Shown here: positions 42,063-46,919 of the stretch, one piece after another | Layout: each line of letters opens with the position of its first letter | Position numbering within the stretch: position 1 is the first letter of the stretch | Source of the DNA: Paracoccaceae bacterium | Lineage (GTDB): Bacteria; Pseudomonadota; Alphaproteobacteria; Rhodobacterales; Rhodobacteraceae | Direction: 5' to 3' | NCBI GenBank assembly: GCA_022824005.1 | Contig: JAJEBG010000025.1 | Location: forward strand, 1-46,919 | Length of the DNA stretch: 46,919 nucleotides | The notes under the pieces: generated by a model | Database searches by the model: none | What the model saw: only the letters and a program-made list of their open reading frames with translations | Told to the model about the DNA's origin: nothing | Position numbers and translations under genes: made by a program

Positions 42063-42789
42063 CGCTGCGGGCCTTTTCATTCGGACCAATCACATCAACC
42101 TCTCCATTGCCCCGGCCTAACACCGCAAGATCACAAATTCCGACAAAAAGCCCCGTCTCCACAACGCCCGGGATTTGATTGAGCTGTATGGCCACCTCTT
42201 TCGGATGATCAATTCTCAAGAGTTCGGCATCAATAATGTAATGACCCCCATCTGTCACCACCAGTTTGTCCCCCGACCGGCGAAACTCTTGCCGACATTC
42301 GTGAAAACCCAGATGATGGAGACATGACTTGATCATGTCTGAAGTCGCTTGCGCACCGAAGCGATCAATTTCGATGGGCAAGGGAAATTTTCCCAACGAT
42401 TCAACCCGTTTACTCTGGTCGGCGATCACAATCATTTCTTTCGACGCTTGAGCGACAATCTTCTCACGCAACAGCGCGCCGCCACCGCCCTTGATGAGAT
42501 TGAAGTGGATGTCAATCTCATCGGTGCCATCAATGGTCAGGTCAAGGTCTCGCAAATCATTGAGATCAGATAGTTTCAGTCCGGCCTGTTCAGCGCGTGT
42601 CCGGGTTCGATGGGAAGTCGCGACCATAGACAAAGACAGTCCGTCATCGATGACTCGGCGGGCGAGACCATCAATGAAGCAATCGGCTGTGGCACCAGTA
42701 CCCAATCCGAGCCGCATACCATCTCTGACCAAACCGAGCGCATATTCTGCGGCATCGCGTTTTGATGAGGCGTGTTTATCAATTATCAA
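42055..42789 (-). CDS. rpiA: Ribose-5-phosphate isomerase A
   Basis: RpiA interconverts ribose 5-phosphate and ribulose 5-phosphate in the pentose phosphate pathway. Family motifs are MRLGLGTGATADCFIDGL, TIDGTDEIDIHFNLIKGGG split across the active site, GGALLREKIVA and KLVVTDGGHYIID. I choose TTG 42789 because GAGGAG lies 8 nt upstream and the resulting 244 residues match the family length; the frame to 42867 would add 26 residues with no ribosome-binding site. The stop overlaps the gor start, so the two are probably coupled. Confidence 0.93.
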   Translation of the reverse strand: MIIDKHASSKRDAAEYALGLVRDGMRLGLGTGATADCFIDGLARRVIDDGLSLSMVATSHRTRTRAEQAGLKLSDLNDLRDLDLTIDGTDEIDIHFNLIKGGGGALLREKIVAQASKEMIVIADQSKRVESLGKFPLPIEIDRFGAQATSDMIKSCLHHLGFHECRQEFRRSGDKLVVTDGGHYIIDAELLRIDHPKEVAIQLNQIPGVVETGLFVGICDLAVLGRGNGEVDVIGPNEKARSDV

Positions 42790-42933
42790 CGATCGTGCTC
42801 CTCTTTTGCTGCACAAAGAACGCTCTGATCCCTTTCTGAGAAGATGAAACTTCGCTCCATTAAGCAAGACGGCGATATCGCAGGACGGATACGGCTATTG
42901 ACCCCCTCATGCAACCACCGCCAAAAAGCCAGA

Positions 42934-43836
42934 TCAAACAGGTTTAGATTTTTGACCTGACAGTCGCGCGTTGAGGGGCACTTTCAGCATCGGGTTTCCA
43001 TCCGCATCGGCGGGGACTTCCCCGCCTCTCATATTCACTTGCAGCGATGGAATGATGAGATCGGGCGTCTCAAGAGTGGAATCTCGTGCCTCTCTCAATT
43101 GAATAAATTGATCCCGTGTTTGCGCTGACCTCAGATGAATATTATTGAGTTTCTGCTCCCGAACAGATGTCTCCCATGCCAAGTCTCTCCCATTTGGTCG
43201 GTAATCATGGCAAACGAAAAGGCGAAGTTCATCGGGCAGCGAAAGAATTTTCTGAATCGAATCATAAAGTTCTCCTGCGTCGCCACCGGGAAAGTCGGCT
43301 CGTGCTGAACCCCCATCCGGCATAAACAATGTGTCACCCACAAAGGCGGCATTGCCAATCACATGAGTCATACAGGCCGGTGTATGACCGGGTGTGGCCA
43401 GAGCAAACCCATGCAGCCCTCCCACGGCATAGGTGTCACCCTCTTCAAAAAGCTGATCAAACTGCGAGCCGTCGCGTTGGAAATCTGTCCCTTCGTTGAA
43501 GACTTTGCCGAAGGTTTCTTGAACCTCAATGATCTTCGCCCCAATACCAATCTTGCCGCCAAGCCGGTCCTGAAGATAAGGGGCCGCCGACAAATGGTCG
43601 GCGTGAACATGTGTCTCAATGATCCATTCTACAAAGAGGTCGTTGGCCTCGATATAAGCGATGATTTTGTTGGCGCCCTCGGAAGTGATACGTCCAGCGG
43701 CGTAATCAATATCCATGACAGAGTCGACGATGGCGCAAGCCCGAGTTTGGGTGTCCGCCACCACATAAGAGATCGTGTTTGTCGAAGAATCAAAGAAACC
43801 ACTTACTTGCGGACACTGATTCATCTTTGGTTTCAT
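42934..43836 (-). CDS. Metallo-beta-lactamase-fold hydrolase, persulfide dioxygenase (ETHE1/Blh) type
   Basis: This 300-residue MBL-fold protein has H76-x-H78-x-D80-H81 (ETHVHADHLSAAPYLQ), then LATPGHTPACMTHV and GDTLFMPDGGSARADFPGGD. The last block is characteristic of ETHE1-like persulfide dioxygenases and the Blh proteins of alphaproteobacteria, which oxidise glutathione persulfide during sulfide detoxification. A mononuclear iron site is expected from the family. The usual BigR regulator and sulfurtransferase genes are not adjacent. ATG 43836 is preceded by AAGGAG at long spacing; the next Met (residue 5) is an alternative. Substrate is inferred. Confidence 0.82.
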   Translation of the reverse strand: MKPKMNQCPQVSGFFDSSTNTISYVVADTQTRACAIVDSVMDIDYAAGRITSEGANKIIAYIEANDLFVEWIIETHVHADHLSAAPYLQDRLGGKIGIGAKIIEVQETFGKVFNEGTDFQRDGSQFDQLFEEGDTYAVGGLHGFALATPGHTPACMTHVIGNAAFVGDTLFMPDGGSARADFPGGDAGELYDSIQKILSLPDELRLFVCHDYRPNGRDLAWETSVREQKLNNIHLRSAQTRDQFIQLREARDSTLETPDLIIPSLQVNMRGGEVPADADGNPMLKVPLNARLSGQKSKPV

Positions 43837-44118
43837 AGGAATCGCTCACTCCTTGCGACATTCCCTTTACTATCGACAAAGCTACGTTATGTCACTGATG
43901 AAAATGAGAGGAAGTCTTCACGCACCATTTATGGGATGTTGATATCTCATATAACTTGCAATTAATTGTCGAAATAAGTAACCAGGTTGTGCAGAGCGAA
44001 CCATGAGTCGTCATTAGATTTGTGATTGTAGGGAAAAATTATTGGCATTCGCGTTGATAAATCAATGTGCCCACCTGTTGGCTCCACGATATGGAACATG
44101 GCTTCATTTGAGGCTAAA

Positions 44119-44877
44119 ATGAAGAATATCTCCCGCAGAATTGCCGAGCATGTGTCCATTGTTTGCTTGGATAAACCGGAAAAGTTGAATGTCTTGGATA
44201 TGGGCATGCTCGAGACATTGGCACATTATTGCGAAGAGGTTGAGAAGATTGGCGACATCCGAAGCCTGATTTTGTGTGGCCGCGGTGACAAGGCGTTCTG
44301 TGCCGGGGCCGACATAAAAAGCTGGGGAAATATGTCACCTCTTGGGTTTGCTCAAGACTGGCTACGAGCGGGTCATCGTTGTATTGATCGACTAGCGCGC
44401 CTCTCCAAGCCCACGATTGCGGCCATGAACGGATTGGCACTCGGTGGTGGTCTTGAATTGGCCGCCGCTTGCGACCTCAGAGTGATGGCTCCGCATACCG
44501 AAATCGGCCTTCCCGAAGCCCGAGTGGGAATCGTCCCCGGATGGTCGGGCACGCAGCGATTGGCCCGGTTTCTGCCCGAGTCGGTGATCAAAGAAATGGC
44601 ATTATTTGGTCGAAGAATCTCGGCCGAGAGGGCATTTGATCTCGGCTTTGCGGCCATGGTCACCGATCAGCCGGTTGAGGCGGCCCAGCGGATGAGTGCT
44701 GAACTCGTTCACCTTTCGGGTAGGGCCATTGAAACCGCAAAGGCGATGATTCACGCCGGCAGAGGTGAAGATGTGGCCGCATCTATCGATATGTTGGCCG
44801 GCCACGCGATGTTCACGTCACCAGACATCAAGGAAGGTGTTCAAGCCTTTCAGGAAAAACGTCTTGCAAAATTTTAG
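44119..44877 (+). CDS. Enoyl-CoA hydratase/isomerase family protein
   Basis: This 252-residue crotonase-fold protein acts on acyl-CoA substrates. The oxyanion-hole regions are FCAGADIKSWG and MNGLALGGGLELAAACD. The two catalytic glutamates expected for hydratase activity are present at E113 (GGGLELA) and E133 (GLPEARVGIVPG), followed by WSGTQRLARFLP. ATG 44119 has GAGG 5 nt upstream; the frame from ATG 44065 has no ribosome-binding site. It is monocistronic, divergent from the MBL gene, and not in an obvious fatty-acid operon. The exact substrate cannot be named. Confidence 0.88.
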   Translation: MKNISRRIAEHVSIVCLDKPEKLNVLDMGMLETLAHYCEEVEKIGDIRSLILCGRGDKAFCAGADIKSWGNMSPLGFAQDWLRAGHRCIDRLARLSKPTIAAMNGLALGGGLELAAACDLRVMAPHTEIGLPEARVGIVPGWSGTQRLARFLPESVIKEMALFGRRISAERAFDLGFAAMVTDQPVEAAQRMSAELVHLSGRAIETAKAMIHAGRGEDVAASIDMLAGHAMFTSPDIKEGVQAFQEKRLAKF

Positions 44878-45114
44878 AGACAAAATCACGAGAGCGAGCC
44901 GCCATGTGCCGGCAAGGTGACGCCATGTTAGCAGAGCAAGCCTCGCAGGCTTCGGCGATTCTTTCACTTTCCCTCCAAGCAGCATTCAATGTTGTCAAGG
45001 CATTCGTTCTGGTTCGTTGAGATGTCTCGGACGCCGCCTTTTGACCAATGGCTCTCAGGTTGTTTATTGACAGAAAGGCATTAGCTTGCCGATCGTATCA
45101 CGGAGGCTAAAAAA

Positions 45115-46734
45115 ATGGGGCGGTTGAACCCGTTTTGGCGTCACCCTCCCTCGCGCGACTCTTTCGACTTTATTATCGTCGGTGGAGGGTCGGCCGGTTG
45201 TGCTCTAGCGCGACGGCTCATCGACACAAAACGCTTTTCAGTCTTGTTGATTGAAGCGGGTCCTTCAGATTGGAATCCCCTTTTTCATGTTCCCGCCGGT
45301 TTTACAAAATTGACAGGCAGCACCTATCTTTGGGGCTATGAGACGTCTCCGCAAACCCATCTAAAAAATAAGCGAGTGTGGTATCCTCAAGCACGTGTAT
45401 TGGGGGGCGGCTCATCCATCAATGCGCAACTCTACACCCGTGGTAATCGCAGCGATTACGACAATTGGGCGGCCAATGGCTGCACGGGTTGGAGCTATAA
45501 AGATGTGCTACCGTATTTTGTCAAATCAGAAGACAACGAACGTTATGCCAACAAATTTCATGGTCAAGGGGGACCTCTTCTCATCTCAGATGTGCAGCCA
45601 CACACTCTCACTCGCGCCTTCGCACGAAGCGCGCAACAGGCCGGCATTCCTTTCAATCCTGACTTTAATGGTCAAGAGCAAGCAGGACTCGGCTATTACC
45701 AAGTAACTAACCGAAAAGGGCGCCGCTCTTCCGCCTCCCGTTGCTATCTTCATCCCGTCAAGTCCAGTGAACATTTGTCGCTGCTGACAAGCCAACATGT
45801 AGAAAAAATTGACATCCACAAAAATCGAGCCATCGGCGTTCGTCTCAAGGGCCAGACCATCCAAGCTTCAAAGGAAGTCATTGTCGCGGCTGGCGCGATT
45901 GGCAGCCCTCGATTGCTCATGCATTCAGGGGTTGGCCCCTCTAATCACCTCCGTCATGTCGGCATTGAAACCATCATCGATATGCCCGGCGTGGGAAGCA
46001 ATTTGCATGATCATATGGATTTGTTCGTGGTATCGGAATGTTCAGGAAACTATTCTTTTGATCGCTACAAAAATCCTCTCTTTGCGGCAAAAGCGGGCGT
46101 TGAATTTGCCTGTTTTGGGAGTGGAATTCTGTCGTCAAATATCTGTGACGGTGGCGGCTTTTGGTATACCGATGATTCTCAACCGGCCCCTGATACCCAG
46201 TTTCATTTCTTGCCCGGCTCGGGTTTAGAACATGGGCTAAAGCCCATTAAGAACGGAGTCACACTCAACTCCGCTTGGCTGCGTCCCACCTCTCGGGGTG
46301 TCGTGCGTCTAAAATCCAATAATCCCCTTGCCAACGTCCATGTTGACCCCAATTATTGGGGTGATAGGGCGGACATCAAAAGATCGCTTGCGTCATTCCG
46401 ATTGGCCCGCCACATCATGTCGCAAGATGCTTTCAAACCGTTCATTTCTCAAGAGGTTGCTCCCGGCCTCACCGCCACCACCGATGAAGATTTGATCAAT
46501 TACGCGGCGCGGCACGCAAAGACCGATTACCATCCCGTGGGCACATGCAAAATGGGCGATGTTGATGACTCCACGACCGTTGTTGACGCTAAATTGCGCG
46601 TCAAGGATATAGAAGGTTTAAGAGTGTGTGACAGTTCCATCATGCCACAAATTATTTCTTCGAATACAAACGCTGCGACGATGATGATCGCCGAGAAGGC
46701 CGCCGATTTAATTATTCGTGATCATTCTCACTGA
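45115..46734 (+). CDS. GMC-family oxidoreductase (choline dehydrogenase-like)
   Basis: This 539-residue FAD-dependent alcohol dehydrogenase/oxidase has the N-terminal FAD motif FIIVGGGSAGCALARRL at residues 19-35, the GMC signature VLGGGSSINAQLYTRGN, AAGAIGSPRLLMHSGVGP, and catalytic H473 in YHPVGTCKMGD with the paired Asn in SSNTNAATMMIAEKAA. The motifs fit choline dehydrogenase and related alkanol dehydrogenases; no betaine genes are nearby, so the substrate is open. GGAGG precedes ATG 45115. TTGACA at 45067-45072 may be a -35. The 237 nt upstream hold no gene I can support. A strong terminator follows directly. Confidence 0.9.
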   Translation: MGRLNPFWRHPPSRDSFDFIIVGGGSAGCALARRLIDTKRFSVLLIEAGPSDWNPLFHVPAGFTKLTGSTYLWGYETSPQTHLKNKRVWYPQARVLGGGSSINAQLYTRGNRSDYDNWAANGCTGWSYKDVLPYFVKSEDNERYANKFHGQGGPLLISDVQPHTLTRAFARSAQQAGIPFNPDFNGQEQAGLGYYQVTNRKGRRSSASRCYLHPVKSSEHLSLLTSQHVEKIDIHKNRAIGVRLKGQTIQASKEVIVAAGAIGSPRLLMHSGVGPSNHLRHVGIETIIDMPGVGSNLHDHMDLFVVSECSGNYSFDRYKNPLFAAKAGVEFACFGSGILSSNICDGGGFWYTDDSQPAPDTQFHFLPGSGLEHGLKPIKNGVTLNSAWLRPTSRGVVRLKSNNPLANVHVDPNYWGDRADIKRSLASFRLARHIMSQDAFKPFISQEVAPGLTATTDEDLINYAARHAKTDYHPVGTCKMGDVDDSTTVVDAKLRVKDIEGLRVCDSSIMPQIISSNTNAATMMIAEKAADLIIRDHSH

Positions 46735-46736
46735 TT

Positions 46737-46758
46737 GGCGAAATCTCATTCGCCTTTT
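46737..46758 (+). terminator. Intrinsic terminator after the GMC oxidoreductase
   Basis: GGCGAA (46737-46742) pairs perfectly with TTCGCC (46749-46754) around a 6-nt loop and is followed by TTTT. It begins 3 nt after the stop codon. Confidence 0.85.
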
Positions 46759-46826
46759 AGCCAACGATGTGCCTTGACCATTGAGTTTACATTGCCTAGA
46801 TTTTGGAACCAGTGATGGAGTGATGA

Positions 46827-46919
46827 TTGCCCCAACTGCATGAACAAACTTTCAATCAAAAACTAGCCGAGGCTCTTCGAGAAACCACAGCGGTTTGGCG
46901 GCAATTTTCTGATAACATT
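46827..46919 (+). CDS. Start of an unidentified gene (3' truncated by the window end)
   Basis: TTG 46827 opens a frame that runs without a stop to the end of the window (31 codons). GGAG lies 6 nt upstream and in-frame stops lie just before it, so the start is credible. The visible product begins MPQLHEQTFNQKLAEAL and is helical and charged. This is too short to assign a family. Confidence 0.5.
   Translation, partial: MPQLHEQTFNQKLAEALRETTAVWRQFSDNI

Noticed and set aside
43962-44207. An 81-codon minus-strand ORF upstream of the enoyl-CoA hydratase
   Set aside because: It overlaps the hydratase start, has no ribosome-binding site, and resembles no known protein.

Overview
The window reads as chromosomal DNA of an alphaproteobacterium. 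The evidence is the ftsY-yciB, hflK-hflC-DUF2065-degP and rpiA-gor gene orders, a class I lysyl-tRNA synthetase, an adrenodoxin-type ferredoxin and a complete beta-hydroxyaspartate (bhc) gene set. Base composition is moderate and genes are tightly packed with many 4-nt stop/start overlaps. A marine Rhodospirillales- or SAR116-like organism is my inference, not something the sequence proves.

Layout. 1-855 is the C-terminal end of an outer-membrane autotransporter-like barrel. 991-2301 is an ammonium transporter with a terminator. 2590-8863 (minus) is a first cobalamin block: cobQ, cobO, cobN and a small coupled ORF. 8977-14335 is the beta-hydroxyaspartate cycle: divergent regulator bhcR, then bhcA-bhcB-bhcC-bhcD. 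14377-25863 is the second cobalamin block: cobK and cbiD (minus), cobA and cobB (plus), cobM (minus), then, after a two-gene insertion, a cbiG-cobJ fusion, cobI, cobL, cobH and a His-rich cbiX (minus). The insertion at 19464-20330 carries a Panacea-domain (DUF4065, SocA-like) protein followed by a small two-helix membrane protein, the layout of a PanAT-type toxin-antitoxin pair. 26068-46734 is mostly housekeeping: ettA, nadD, lysK, yciB, ftsY, an orphan NuoE-NuoF fusion, xseA, a ferredoxin, a DnaE2 remnant, a degP-like protease, DUF2065, hflC, hflK, gor, rpiA, a persulfide-dioxygenase-like hydrolase, an enoyl-CoA hydratase and a GMC oxidoreductase with a clear terminator. A new gene begins at 46827 and runs off the end.

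How the genes work together. The cobalamin genes cover most corrin-ring steps from uroporphyrinogen III (cobA) through ring contraction to cobyric acid (cobQ), plus adenosylation (cobO). The set has early-cobalt-insertion markers (cbiX, cbiD, cbiG) and also cobN, the large subunit of the late-insertion chelatase, but no cobG, cobS or cobT in view. The bhc genes convert two glyoxylate molecules to oxaloacetate without carbon loss. The bhcR-bhcA intergenic region holds a promoter overlapped by palindromes, a likely BhcR operator. The points I consider most worth following are the bhc cluster lodged in a B12 locus, the candidate PanAT pair whose second gene has an in-frame TAA at codon 3, and the mixed cobalt-insertion gene set.
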